This document shows positions 9,851 through 19,797 of a DNA stretch of 64,000 bases, piece by piece. The stretch is from Zygosaccharomyces rouxii (lineage: Eukaryota; Ascomycota; Saccharomycetes; Saccharomycetales; Saccharomycetaceae). Within the stretch, counting starts at the first letter, position 1, and each line of letters begins with the position of its first letter. A program made the position numbers and the translations under genes. The notes under the pieces are model-generated. The model was not told where the DNA came from and searched no databases. It saw nothing but the letters and a program-made list of their open reading frames with translations. The DNA lies in contig NC_012990.1 in the NCBI RefSeq assembly GCF_000026365.1, positions 620,001 to 684,000 on the forward strand. The letters are read 5' to 3'.

Positions 9851-10471
9851 ATGTCCCATAGGTTAAAGGTATTACCTTATTTAATCAAACATACCCCTAA
9901 AGCACCAATATTGTCTCAGAATCTCATTCAGGTATATGCATTCGACTTGGACCATACTTTGATTCAGCCCATTAGCAGTTCGACGTTTAGCAAGACAGCT
10001 GAAGATTGGCAATTCGTCAAATATGGTAATAGAAATTCGATAGATACGTTACTTCAACTGGTTCGAGATGAACCTAATTCATTGATAGTAGTTTTCTCCA
10101 ATCAAGGTGGTGTACTTGCATCCCCGCCGGATTCCAAGAGCTGCATCAAATACCTTACCAAGATCGAGCTGGTCTTGAAGCACATTGCAACAATGGCCCA
10201 AGGTGATCAACTATTAAATAGACTATGGATATATGCTTCTCCCAAAGCACCAGCAAGAATTGCAGATCGCAGCATGTTTATCGATATGAGGAAGCCGGCG
10301 ACCGGTATGATGAACCAGTTTCAGCAAGATATTGGATCGCTACCGATCGAATTAAAGTACTACTGTGGTGACGCTGCCGGCAGGCCCACGGATTTTAGTG
10401 ATTCTGACGTGAAGTTTGCCCACAATTTACATACTATTTTCAAATTACCAGAAGATTTATTCATTACTTAG
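9851..10471 (+). CDS. TPP1: TPP1 DNA 3'-phosphatase
   Basis: HAD-family enzyme that removes 3'-phosphates at DNA breaks, like the phosphatase half of human PNKP. 206 residues. The catalytic DxDxT is FDLDHT with Asp32 and Asp34; the second motif is VFSNQGG and the third lies near YYCGDAAGRP. It is divergent from SNU23 across 92 bp. Its TAG overlaps the RPN6 stop on the other strand. Confidence 0.94.
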   Translation: MSHRLKVLPYLIKHTPKAPILSQNLIQVYAFDLDHTLIQPISSSTFSKTAEDWQFVKYGNRNSIDTLLQLVRDEPNSLIVVFSNQGGVLASPPDSKSCIKYLTKIELVLKHIATMAQGDQLLNRLWIYASPKAPARIADRSMFIDMRKPATGMMNQFQQDIGSLPIELKYYCGDAAGRPTDFSDSDVKFAHNLHTIFKLPEDLFIT

Positions 10472-11733
10472 TATAACACGCTTGCCTTTTCGAATAGCTG
10501 GTCGACCACCTTGTCTAATTCGCCCACCAGTTCCAATGCAGAATCGTAAGTAGCATCCTGGTGTGGAGTATCGTAGATGTACAACCAACCTTTACCTTGG
10601 TCCAGAACACCAAAGAAAACTTTATCTAAAATCATTTGTGACAATTTACCTTCCACTTGCTTTGCATCTAAGCCGATCATCTTGGAGATGTGAGAAACTT
10701 CCACGCACTCAAATGGCTCAATCAATTTGCACAAGTTAGATTCCAGTAAAGTGTCGTATAACGCATTGAAATGTGATCTTATCAATTCATCACCCATCAA
10801 TTCCTCTTTGTACTGTCTTAGGGCAGCGTTGAATTGCAACAGTGACCGACTGTTATAGGCCTCTGCAACGGCACTCATTGCATCGATGTCACGAGATTGA
10901 TAAGTCTCCTTGGTGTACTTGGCGTTCAGTATATTGTTCACATCACTGATAAGGTTTAACATGATCTTGGATAACAACATATATTTGAGAACACGGCATG
11001 CTTTTCCATATGAATTGTGTGTAGACAAATGGTGGAAATTTTCAAAACTTTCGAAGAAGTAAGAGTATGCTGTTTTATAATCTCTATCTTCACAGTGGAG
11101 TATACCACTCATTAAATCCAATTCTGCCACAGTGGCGGTTGGACAATAGATAGAATTGGCTGCAGTACGAGATGCGGTCGATGCACCCTTTGCCTTTGTT
11201 AAATTTCTCAATTTATGGTACACTTTTGCTTCTAAAAGATGTACGTCCACTAACGAAGGTTTATCGTCCAATTTCTTAAATTCCTTCAAAAGAGAGTTGA
11301 TCAAATCTAGAGAATCTTTATACTGAGTCTTTTGATAGTATAGGGTAGCCAATTTAATGGAAAGAGAATGCTTTAAAAATTGTCTTTTCTCCTTTTTGGC
11401 AAATTCGATACTCTTTTGACAGACATATATTTGATCATCTAATGAATCTGGGACTTCTCCAAATTTTTCTATCAAAGTCTTCAATACTTTAGCAGTCTTT
11501 GATTTGGCGAACTGTAACATATACTCGGTGGAATTTGGGATAAAATTTCTTAATTTAGTCTTATCATGGGTAGTAGCATAAAGGGATCCCAATTCTAGAA
11601 GACATGCTTCCTGTTCATTTTTACGAGAATCTGTTACACTAGATTCATCCTTGTTTAAAAGATTCAAATAGATAGTTTCTGCTTCAGCATATTGTTTAGA
11701 TTGAACCAGTTGCCTTGCCTGTTCTAAGGACAT
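10468..11733 (-). CDS. RPN6: RPN6 proteasome lid subunit
   Basis: Lid subunit of the 19S regulatory particle that clamps lid to base and core. 421 residues. The N-terminal half is TPR-like helical repeats (QARQLVQSKQYAEAETIYL). A C-terminal PCI domain covers about 290-400 (winged-helix segment VSHISKMIGLDAKQVEGKL). It is YDL097C in order. The 3' end overlaps TPP1 by 4 bp. Confidence 0.96.
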   Translation of the reverse strand: MSLEQARQLVQSKQYAEAETIYLNLLNKDESSVTDSRKNEQEACLLELGSLYATTHDKTKLRNFIPNSTEYMLQFAKSKTAKVLKTLIEKFGEVPDSLDDQIYVCQKSIEFAKKEKRQFLKHSLSIKLATLYYQKTQYKDSLDLINSLLKEFKKLDDKPSLVDVHLLEAKVYHKLRNLTKAKGASTASRTAANSIYCPTATVAELDLMSGILHCEDRDYKTAYSYFFESFENFHHLSTHNSYGKACRVLKYMLLSKIMLNLISDVNNILNAKYTKETYQSRDIDAMSAVAEAYNSRSLLQFNAALRQYKEELMGDELIRSHFNALYDTLLESNLCKLIEPFECVEVSHISKMIGLDAKQVEGKLSQMILDKVFFGVLDQGKGWLYIYDTPHQDATYDSALELVGELDKVVDQLFEKASVLY

Positions 11734-12638
11734 GTTCAGGGTGCTTCAATTGGTATGATAAAAATCTTTAAAATTCAAACCACTCTGCTAATAAGTGAAA
11801 GCCTTATAACTGAATGAGCAACCAATCGACAACGATGAGGATGATGGCGATATTGCAATGGTAACTACTATTAAAGTGATTACTTTTGCCACCATACCTT
11901 TATTTTAATTGAATTTGAACCTTTTGAAAAAAACATGTTCGTATGACGCGATGTATTTTACGGTCACGTGCAAGAACTATAATTTCAAGAGTTTGGCTGA
12001 TATCCAAGGTATACTATCGTTGTAGATGCTGGATGACCTTCTTTCAATCGGATTCTGATTTCTCAGTGATTTTCTCCTCCATTTTCCAGCGTTCTACACT
12101 AATTTTAGCATACCTTGCCAAAATCAGCATATTTTCATAATTAAAAGGCAGCGCTGATATCAGAAGCTTACAATTAGTCTATTCCCATGCTTCATTATAC
12201 TCATAATTCGGCCTCTTCTGTCAGATCTAACCACTTTATCTTACACCCAAACACACCCATAAGTCACATGCGTTTCACATGATCCGTAGTACGTGATAAC
12301 TAGTATTTGTTACCCTACTTGTGACGTTGGAAGTGATACCGATATAACGCCAAATCTTGTTTTTTTGTTTTTCTTTACGTGTCACGGTAGATTTTTTTTT
12401 CGTGATGAAAAAGATATCATAATATAAAAATTAATTTAAACACGTAGAAGAAAGTTCTAAACATATTTAGTGATAAAAAGATCCTTAACAAGGTTCAAGG
12501 TTCAATCGGTTATCCTTTACACTTTAGAAAGGCTCTTCCTAACGTTGTTCTGCTTCCAGCGTGCTGACCTCCTGCAATTGTGTTTCTTTCTTGCGAAGGT
12601 TAGAACCTTTTGTTTCAAGCGAATAACAAATATCGACG
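11734..12638. other. Divergent RPN6/PMT1 intergenic region
   Basis: 905 bp with no convincing gene. Short T-rich tracts (12359-12400) and E-box-like words (CACGTG at 11966-11971, several CACATG) lie on the PMT1 side. An RPN4-type PACE element (GGTGGCAAA) was looked for near RPN6; only a diverged TTTTGCCACC at about 11885-11894 is present (reverse GGTGGCAAAA), which fits proteasome-gene control. Confidence 0.5.
11885..11894 (-). promoter_or_regulatory. PACE-like Rpn4 site upstream of RPN6
   Basis: TTTTGCCACC on the plus strand reads GGTGGCAAAA on the RPN6 strand, matching the proteasome-associated control element core GGTGGCAAA. It lies about 150 bp upstream of the RPN6 start, a typical distance. 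Rpn4 binding is inferred from the family rule. Confidence 0.75.
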
Positions 12639-14924
12639 ATGTCAGCTCTTAATGAGAAACGATTAAAGTCGGAAGAATTGAATCAAGATCCTGTCGTGGA
12701 TTTAGACATCAAACAAGGCCCATCTAGACCTTATGTTTCTTCTGAACCTCCAGAAAAATTAAGCAAGTTGCGTACCGTTCACACCAAAAATGAAAGATTG
12801 TTGGTTGCTACCCTAGCTATTATCACCGGTGCAGTTAGACTTTACAATTTGTCGTGGCCAAATAGTGTCATCTTTGATGAAGTGCATTTTGGTAAATTTG
12901 CATCTTATTACATTAGAAACAACTTTTTCATGGATGTGCATCCACCTTTGGCCAAGATGATGTTTGCATGGATTGCATCATTGGTTGGTTTTGAAGGTGA
13001 TTTCGATTTCGATACCATTGGTAAAGCTATCCCAGCAAACGCTCCCTATGTTTTGATGAGATCTTTGGCTGCTACTTCCGGTGCTCTTACAGTGATTATG
13101 CTTTATTTCACTTTGAGAGCCTCGGGTGTTAGAGTTTGGATTGCATTTGCAAGTGCATTGTGCTTTGCACTCGAAAATTCTTATGTGACTATTTCCCGTT
13201 ACATTTTGTTGGATGCGCCATTGATTTTCTTCATCTCTGCTTCTGTCTACTGCTTCAAGCGTTATGAATTGTACCCAAGCGGAACTTGTCAATCGTTGAA
13301 ATATTTAGTGGCTACCGGTATTTGTCTAGGTTTGGCATCTTCTGCCAAATGGGTTGGTTTATTCACAGTAGCATGGGTTGGTGTTTTGTGTCTATGGAGA
13401 CTTTGGTTCTTCATTGGTGATCTATCCAAACCAGTTTGTTCTACTTTCAAAATTGCTGCCGCCAAGGGTTCTATCCTTTTAGGTATCCCAGTCCTGCTTT
13501 ACACTTTCTTCTTCTACCTACATTTCCAGACTTTGGATAAGGATGGTGAAGGCGCTGGTTTTTTCTCTCCAGAATTTAGAACATCTTTGAAAGGTAACAC
13601 TATTCCACAAAATGTCATGGCAGAAGTGGGTACTGGCTCCATAATCACTCTTCGCCATACAGGTACCATGGGTGGCTACTTACACTCCCATCCTCACGAT
13701 TTCCCAGCCGGATCTCAACAACAACAAATCACTTTGTATCCTCATTTGGATGCTAACAACGAATGGTACGTGATGCTTTACGATCAACCAAACAGCACAG
13801 TGACATCTTTTGAAAACTTGACCGATGGTACTAAAATTAGACTATTGCATCCATTGACCTCCCGTAGATTACACTCTCATGACCATAAGCCACCCGTCTC
13901 TGAGAATAGTGATTGGCAGAAGGAAGTCTCCTGTTATGGTTTCGAAGGTTTTGACGGTGATGCTAACGACGATTGGGTCATTGAAATCGATAAGGAAGCA
14001 TCTGCCCCTGGTCCTGCTCAAGAACGTGTTAGGGCTTTGGAAACTAAATTCCGTTTAAGACATGCCATGATGAACTGCTATTTGTTCTCTCATGAAATTA
14101 AATTGCCAAAATGGGGGTACGATCAACAGGAAGTTACCTGTGCTTACTCTGGTTTGCCATCTTTGACCCTATGGGCTGTGGAACAAAGTTATAATGAATT
14201 CTTACCGGAAGACACTGAAATAATCTCTTACAAACCATCTTCATTCTGGCAAAAGTTAGTCGAGTACCATGAAAAGATGTGGCACATCAATAACAATTTG
14301 GTTGATTCTCATGTTTACGAATCTATGCCAAGTTCTTGGCCATTCCTAATGCGTGGTATTGGTTACTGGTCTCAACATTACAGACATGTCTACCTATTAG
14401 GTAATGCCATCCTATGGTGGTCTGTGACTGCCTTTATCTTCATCTTTGGTCTAGTGGCTGTTGCTGAATTGGTCGCTTGGCAATTGGGTAAGCCTATCTT
14501 GCAAGACAGCCGTTTGGTCAATTTCCATATTCAAGTGATTCAGTACTTGTTGGGTTACGCCATCCATTTGGCACCATCTTTCTTGATGCAACGTCAAATG
14601 TTTTTGCATCACTACTTGCCTGCTTACTATTTTGGTATTTTGGCGTTCGGCCATGCTTTGGACATTTTGGTCACTTACGTCTTCAGAAGACAAAGAACCG
14701 TTGGTTACATTATCGTTGGTGCCTTTGTCCTCTCATGCCTATATTTCTTCAAGAACTACTCTCCAATCATTTATGGTTTGCCATGGACTAAACAACTTTG
14801 TGAAAAATCACAATGGCTATCCGGATGGGATTACTCTTGTGCTAATTATTTGAACACTTATGAGGAGTATTCCACAGTAGACCTCAATGAGGGTTTGATA
14901 CCAGAAGCTACCGCAGCTCTCTAA
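12639..14924 (+). CDS. PMT1: PMT1 protein O-mannosyltransferase
   Basis: ER-membrane dolichyl-phosphate-mannose:protein O-mannosyltransferase, GT39 family, that acts as a dimer with Pmt2. 761 residues (S. cerevisiae 817; the C-terminal tail is shorter). The conserved Asp-Glu of the first luminal loop is D80 E81 (SVIFDEVHFG). Central MIR repeats span about 330-510 (GGYLHSHPH, RRLHSHDHKPP), with several membrane spans on each side. The LDIKQGP N-terminal motif marks it as PMT1 rather than PMT5. No PMT5 copy follows, unlike S. cerevisiae. Confidence 0.96.
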   Translation: MSALNEKRLKSEELNQDPVVDLDIKQGPSRPYVSSEPPEKLSKLRTVHTKNERLLVATLAIITGAVRLYNLSWPNSVIFDEVHFGKFASYYIRNNFFMDVHPPLAKMMFAWIASLVGFEGDFDFDTIGKAIPANAPYVLMRSLAATSGALTVIMLYFTLRASGVRVWIAFASALCFALENSYVTISRYILLDAPLIFFISASVYCFKRYELYPSGTCQSLKYLVATGICLGLASSAKWVGLFTVAWVGVLCLWRLWFFIGDLSKPVCSTFKIAAAKGSILLGIPVLLYTFFFYLHFQTLDKDGEGAGFFSPEFRTSLKGNTIPQNVMAEVGTGSIITLRHTGTMGGYLHSHPHDFPAGSQQQQITLYPHLDANNEWYVMLYDQPNSTVTSFENLTDGTKIRLLHPLTSRRLHSHDHKPPVSENSDWQKEVSCYGFEGFDGDANDDWVIEIDKEASAPGPAQERVRALETKFRLRHAMMNCYLFSHEIKLPKWGYDQQEVTCAYSGLPSLTLWAVEQSYNEFLPEDTEIISYKPSSFWQKLVEYHEKMWHINNNLVDSHVYESMPSSWPFLMRGIGYWSQHYRHVYLLGNAILWWSVTAFIFIFGLVAVAELVAWQLGKPILQDSRLVNFHIQVIQYLLGYAIHLAPSFLMQRQMFLHHYLPAYYFGILAFGHALDILVTYVFRRQRTVGYIIVGAFVLSCLYFFKNYSPIIYGLPWTKQLCEKSQWLSGWDYSCANYLNTYEEYSTVDLNEGLIPEATAAL

Positions 14925-15125
14925 TGAATAAAATTATGTAGGGTAAAGAAAGATGGATGAATGCCCGCTGAATCTTCTCGGTATGCACGAGAAATCCCCA
15001 CGTATATGAATGTATATATCCAAAGAACGTATTTTCCTTTAAATAAATATATCCTCATTTCTTATCTATACCTCTATGATAATAATATACAAGCATTTAC
15101 ATGCAGAGCATCATTATAACAGAAA

Positions 15126-17057
15126 TTAAGCGTCCAACTGGCGATCATTGCTCTGAAGGGTATTTTCATCCTCTTCCAAAAGATGTTGAGCTCTTGAGTC
15201 ATCTAAAGGATCCAACTTCTTGTGTCTTGCCTTCCAATAAGTGACTGCAATAAGTGACAAAGTGAGTAATACAATTAGGGAGCAGCAAATTTGAGTAACG
15301 TGGAAAGTGTGTTTGTAGCAATCTATACCCTTTTTGCAGACAGTTTCGCTAGGATCTGTATGTTTGTCTAAATCTTTGCCCAAAATAGCGGCAAAAATCT
15401 TGATACTAGGCAATCCACCACTGGTGCTAATCCCCCAAATAGTACTGAATGCGGCAGTGCCAAAACTATCAGCAATTATAGCAGGATAAGTACCAAACAA
15501 AACACCAAAGGCAAATCCAAAGATTGCAGAGCAAAATGAAATGTTTGTTAGGCTTTGTGGTAAGTTTGTAGCCGTCGACACTGCAGCGCCGGGAATCTGG
15601 TGCAGCATTTGACCTGACCCCCAGAACATTAAAAATCCTGCTAATACAATATTCCACATTCTTTGAGCATCTAGCTTTTTAACTAATAGATCAGATATAG
15701 GACCTGACGAAAGGCGGCCTGCAAATGAAAGTATGGAGATAATGGAAACTTGAATTGATTGGATCCTCTCGGGATTCAAATTGTATCGACCTGCTGGTAA
15801 GGAATTGACTTGAGTCTGCACGATAAATCCAACACAGTAGATGTACATTTGGCCAAGACCTTGTAACGTGGCCAAAATAATGTAATAAGTGAGGAATCTT
15901 GGTGTTGTTATAGTGTGCAAGACGTAATTTTCGGTCCATTTTTTAGGCTTTGTTGGGGCCGCTGTCGTTGGCGTGGTATCCAATCTCACAGGTGGTTGTG
16001 CACTCAGAGTTCCCCTAGCGTCCGGGCCATCAGAGTCATTACGCTTGAAACTATCTCTTCTGGTATTATTCAAAGGCAAGGTATCCATTCGACGCGATTG
16101 ATTAGTAGCAGAATAGCTTAATCCTGGTCTCGAATACGAAGGTGTAGGTATACGTGGACTTTCAGGTGTTGCACCCGTATTGGGGACATTAGGTGCCGGT
16201 GAACCTGCAGGTAAATCACGCTCTCTACCCCACCCCCAGAAGGGTAACGATCCGCTTAATTCTGTTGACCATACATATGAATCTGTACCTTGGGTAGACC
16301 ACATTGATTGCGAAGATGATGCGGTAGATGACCCTGATGCAAGGGACGCCTGGTCCTGCTTGTTACCAGCAGTGGCTGCGGGAAAATCTGGTTGATTAGC
16401 AACTGAAATAGGTTGACTGCGATCTAATGCAGTATCTCTAACGCCACTTGATTGTCTACTGTGAGAACGCTGTGTTTTAGGGTGAACCAATATTTCAAGT
16501 GTCAGACAGCCAGTGAAGATTGCAAGTGAGCAGACCAAAGTGAGAAATTTGAAAACTTTACCCATATCATCACCAAATAATTCAGAACATAGAGATGAGT
16601 ACATCATACCAGCTAGGGCATACAGAGATACGGGGAATGCACCAGCAGTACCTCTGTGATGTGGAAAATTGGTTGTACAACACTTGACTGATGCATAAAA
16701 CCCAGAGATGGATCCATAACCAATTAGGCAAAGTGCCGTGGAGATTAACAGAACGCTAGACAATTGGGTCTGATAACAGTAGTCTAAAGTAGCGTATCCA
16801 ATAAATGTACACAGAGTACCAATGAGACACGATAGAGCTGGATTTTTATCTATAACCATTCCTGCAATGAACCCTAATAGAGAAGATCCCAAATTTAGCG
16901 ATAGCGACAAGGTACTCACTTTGGAGACCGGAATATGGCATTGTGCTAATAATTGCGGAGCATAAAAAGAATAAACATAGGGCGTACCAGCGCCAATAGC
17001 TACAATATTGCTGCCAATGAATGTTTTAATCAATCGAGACCGTTCAGGGCGAGCCAT
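15126..17057 (-). CDS. YMR155W: YMR155W-like major-facilitator membrane protein
   Basis: Putative transporter of the nodulin-like/MFS type, substrate unknown. 643 residues from the ATG at 17057 (MARPERSRLIKTF); the TTG farther upstream was rejected. It has about six membrane spans on each side of a hydrophilic Ser/Pro/Gly-rich loop of roughly 170 residues (about 205-375). The first span begins VAIGAGTPYVYSFYAP, a family hallmark. It is about 100 residues longer than the S. cerevisiae protein, probably in that loop. Confidence 0.88.
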   Translation of the reverse strand: MARPERSRLIKTFIGSNIVAIGAGTPYVYSFYAPQLLAQCHIPVSKVSTLSLSLNLGSSLLGFIAGMVIDKNPALSCLIGTLCTFIGYATLDYCYQTQLSSVLLISTALCLIGYGSISGFYASVKCCTTNFPHHRGTAGAFPVSLYALAGMMYSSLCSELFGDDMGKVFKFLTLVCSLAIFTGCLTLEILVHPKTQRSHSRQSSGVRDTALDRSQPISVANQPDFPAATAGNKQDQASLASGSSTASSSQSMWSTQGTDSYVWSTELSGSLPFWGWGRERDLPAGSPAPNVPNTGATPESPRIPTPSYSRPGLSYSATNQSRRMDTLPLNNTRRDSFKRNDSDGPDARGTLSAQPPVRLDTTPTTAAPTKPKKWTENYVLHTITTPRFLTYYIILATLQGLGQMYIYCVGFIVQTQVNSLPAGRYNLNPERIQSIQVSIISILSFAGRLSSGPISDLLVKKLDAQRMWNIVLAGFLMFWGSGQMLHQIPGAAVSTATNLPQSLTNISFCSAIFGFAFGVLFGTYPAIIADSFGTAAFSTIWGISTSGGLPSIKIFAAILGKDLDKHTDPSETVCKKGIDCYKHTFHVTQICCSLIVLLTLSLIAVTYWKARHKKLDPLDDSRAQHLLEEDENTLQSNDRQLDA

Positions 17058-17430
17058 ATTTTTGTACTTTTCCCTCTTCCACCAGTTCTTGTTGTTTATA
17101 CCTCGTACCTGCAAGATGTGAAAATACCCTTTCCAACCACTGGCTACCCTGAGAAGAATTCACCTATTTCGACAACTCTGGATTTTAACAAAATGTCAAC
17201 GTATTTCCCAGCAGTCAAAACGTCTTGGACTTACTATTTGATCACAATGTTTGAGTCACTTCTACGAGTAAGATATCTAGTAGCTTACCAGCTTAAAGGA
17301 TTCGAGTTCTTATGTTGTCAATTTAAAAATAATGTGGAGATCGGACACCCTGGTTATTTTCGGACAGTTCATGTGACCTTTTTTATACTGTGGTATTATT
17401 TTTTCTTGTGATCATTATCAACAATTAAAA
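17058..17430. other. Gap between YMR155W-like gene and tRNA-Ile
   Basis: 373 bp holding the transporter promoter and tRNA 5' flank. I see no gene; the open frame across it begins inside the transporter and resembles nothing. Confidence 0.5.
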
Positions 17431-17504
17431 GGTCTCTTGGCCCAGTTGGTTAAGGCACCGTGCTAATAACGCGGGGATCAGCGGTTCGAACCCGCTAGAG
17501 ACCA
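17431..17504 (+). tRNA. tRNA-Ile (AAT)
   Basis: 74 nt, essentially identical to S. cerevisiae tRNA-Ile(AAU). The acceptor GGTCTCT pairs with AGAGACC, the anticodon loop is CTAATAA, and the B box is GGTTCGAACCC. There is no intron. T-rich sequence from 17505 acts as terminator. Confidence 0.97.
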
Positions 17505-17628
17505 TTTCTTTTTGTTTTTTGAACATACGTTAATTAATAGCATGTATGGATCTGATAGGCACCTTCAAAGGTTTCTGACCTACATTAGCCGCTAAAGAGT
17601 AAATTAGCGGTATATATACCTATATTAG

Positions 17629-17649
17629 CACGTGGATTTCACGTGCTCT
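17629..17649. promoter_or_regulatory. Paired CACGTG E-boxes upstream of SRP14
   Basis: CACGTG at 17629-17634 and 17640-17645, 11 bp apart, followed by CTCT. They are candidate Cbf1 (or other bHLH) sites about 155 bp before the SRP14 ATG. The arrangement recurs at 58724-58744. Confidence 0.65.
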
Positions 17650-17800
17650 CTAAAGATTTTTTCCACTATGTAGAAAAATAATTTGGATCCAACCAACAAT
17701 CATGCACAAGATGAGCAATTACTTGGAAACAGATTCACCAAACAGTTCAATAAGTTGACCGTCCCTATTCCTGTATCTAGCTGGTCTACCAATTGTTGGA

Positions 17801-18217
17801 ATGGTCGATGGAGGACACTTGGAAAACGAGGAATTCCTCGTGAAGGTACCACAATTCTTCCACATAGCGAATGAAAAGCATATAACAGTACGTCTATCAA
17901 CAAAGAGATTGGTTAAGCATGATAGTGTAGAGGGAAATGCAGAATTTGACGCAGTTAATAGGCCGCACTATGATGTATCCCAAAAATCTCAAAATTTAAA
18001 AATTGATGATAACTCCAAAGATGTATACCAGTTGCTAGTGAGAATGTCATACGGATCTAAGGCACAAAAGACTAAATGCTCCACAGTTGTTGACTCTAAT
18101 AATTTAGATAAATTTTGGCAAGATTATTCAAACGCTGTTAAAAATGGTATGAGCGGATTGATCAAAAAGAAGAAGAAGAAGAGTAAGGCAAAGAATGGTA
18201 AAACCCATAAGAAATAA
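17801..18217 (+). CDS. SRP14: SRP14 signal recognition particle subunit
   Basis: Alu-domain protein of the signal recognition particle. 138 residues (S. cerevisiae 146). Conserved blocks are ANEKHITVRLSTKRL, VEGNAEFDAVN, RMSYGSKAQKTKCSTVV and GLIKKKKKKSK, with a basic tail. It keeps the YDL092W position between PMT1 and UBX3. Confidence 0.95.
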   Translation: MVDGGHLENEEFLVKVPQFFHIANEKHITVRLSTKRLVKHDSVEGNAEFDAVNRPHYDVSQKSQNLKIDDNSKDVYQLLVRMSYGSKAQKTKCSTVVDSNNLDKFWQDYSNAVKNGMSGLIKKKKKKSKAKNGKTHKK

Positions 18218-18257
18218 GTTATCTTATAATGTAACCGTAAGTAATTTGTACGTACTA

Positions 18258-19580
18258 TTATGTCAATGGCTCCATGACTATGTTTCCGGATGGATAGATT
18301 GCAGGTTCATCACCAATTGTAGTACCTGGATCCAATTCCTTGCGCGGCACCGGCGTTAGTAGTAAAAAACGATAGTGATGTTCGTATCCTAGTGGTGGCG
18401 AATTGTTAACTTCTGCACTGTCCAATAGACCTTCCATGGATAATTCCACATAAGCATAGATCTCATCAATGGTTAAATTAGAATCAAATTTTCTAACTAT
18501 TCTAGCGCCACCATCTGTTCTGATGGCAATACGACATGCGGACCCTCCTGTACTCGTCGGCTCTGGTCGCAGTATGGATTTACGCCATAGGAGCCATTGC
18601 TTACGCAATAGCTCTTGTCTTTCTTGTTCTAATGCTGCTTGTCTTTGTGCATTTCTTTGGCGTGCAAGTTCTTGATCTCTTCTCAACGATTCACTGTAAC
18701 GAGAGTCTTGTTGTTCCCTTATTAGTCTCTGTAGCGCTAAGTTTTGCCTCTGTTGACGAATTTGTACTAATTTGTTATGACCCTTGGTCAATACGTTCTC
18801 TAAAGCGTTCGTACCATACTTATCCAAATTACCTTCCAATCTACCAATGACTTCAATCTTCTTTTCTGCCTTTAGACATAAAACCCCCAAGAAGGGAAAT
18901 TGCCTTACTTTTAGAGCATTGGCAGCTTGTAACCCTTCTGAGACTGTGACTTCGCTAAACCATAGTAACACTTGGTATTTTTTGATTAAAGTTGCGAACT
19001 TTTCAGAACATAGTAGCTCATTGACATATTGCATGCTGTTATCCAACAAAGAATCATGTAAATAAATTATGGCAAATTTACATTGCTCTGAACAAGCATT
19101 AAGCAGATCCGCGTATCCACCTTGTACAATATCTGGAGCCAAACTACCATGTTCTAAACTGTAAAGTGATTCAAATGTATATGTCGGTGTGTTCACATCT
19201 TGAACACTGGGATTTAAAGTCCTTTGAGATTCGTGATCCAACGTTTCTAACAGATTGTTCAATTGAGATTTTGGATCCGATAACCTGCTGTTCTTCTTCT
19301 TGTAAAATCCACTTATATTACAAAGGGGTTTCAATAAAGATAGTATGACTATTGTCCAAACCATAATGTAGTAAAGTAATACAAATGGGATCCTGACTAG
19401 TGTAATAAGTATAGCTTTTCTATTCCATCTATTGCGACGACTGCTATGACCACTGCTAGTATCTTCCACATTTCCCTCCATTCTTGAGTCATGAATAGTC
19501 GTTGTCTCCTCTGGGAAACTTCCAGGGATTGGTGTAAAAGGTGGATCGCCACCATGCATGGCTCTTCTCAATAAGTCCAT
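18258..19580 (-). CDS. UBX3: UBX3 UBX-domain ER protein
   Basis: Cdc48 cofactor of the FAF/UBXD8 type, with links to endocytosis in yeast. 440 residues (S. cerevisiae 455). A hydrophobic hairpin lies near 57-88, a UAS thioredoxin-like domain at about 125-270, a charged Arg/Gln coiled coil at about 275-335, and the UBX domain at the C-terminus (about 345-425). It is YDL091C in order. Confidence 0.94.
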   Translation of the reverse strand: MDLLRRAMHGGDPPFTPIPGSFPEETTTIHDSRMEGNVEDTSSGHSSRRNRWNRKAILITLVRIPFVLLYYIMVWTIVILSLLKPLCNISGFYKKKNSRLSDPKSQLNNLLETLDHESQRTLNPSVQDVNTPTYTFESLYSLEHGSLAPDIVQGGYADLLNACSEQCKFAIIYLHDSLLDNSMQYVNELLCSEKFATLIKKYQVLLWFSEVTVSEGLQAANALKVRQFPFLGVLCLKAEKKIEVIGRLEGNLDKYGTNALENVLTKGHNKLVQIRQQRQNLALQRLIREQQDSRYSESLRRDQELARQRNAQRQAALEQERQELLRKQWLLWRKSILRPEPTSTGGSACRIAIRTDGGARIVRKFDSNLTIDEIYAYVELSMEGLLDSAEVNNSPPLGYEHHYRFLLLTPVPRKELDPGTTIGDEPAIYPSGNIVMEPLT

Positions 19581-19797
19581 CGTCCTTCAAACCCTTTTTA
19601 GATGGCCAAATTGAATGAATATGGCTTGGTTCTGGTGCGCTTTCCAGTACATATTCCTATAAAGGTGTCTTGTTAAATGTATGTGTCTACTGCGCGATGG
19701 CATGTTAATCCATAATGAGATGGAAAGGCTGAACACTCTACATTATAATCACAAGAATTAGATCCGGATAATTCTTAGATACGATAAAGAAGTATGC

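Noticed and set aside
12978..13292. Antisense frame within PMT1
   Set aside because: Shadow of a highly biased coding sequence; no promoter or family match.
17683..17874. 63-codon frame overlapping the SRP14 start
   Set aside because: Starts at TTG, other frame of SRP14 and its leader; no match.
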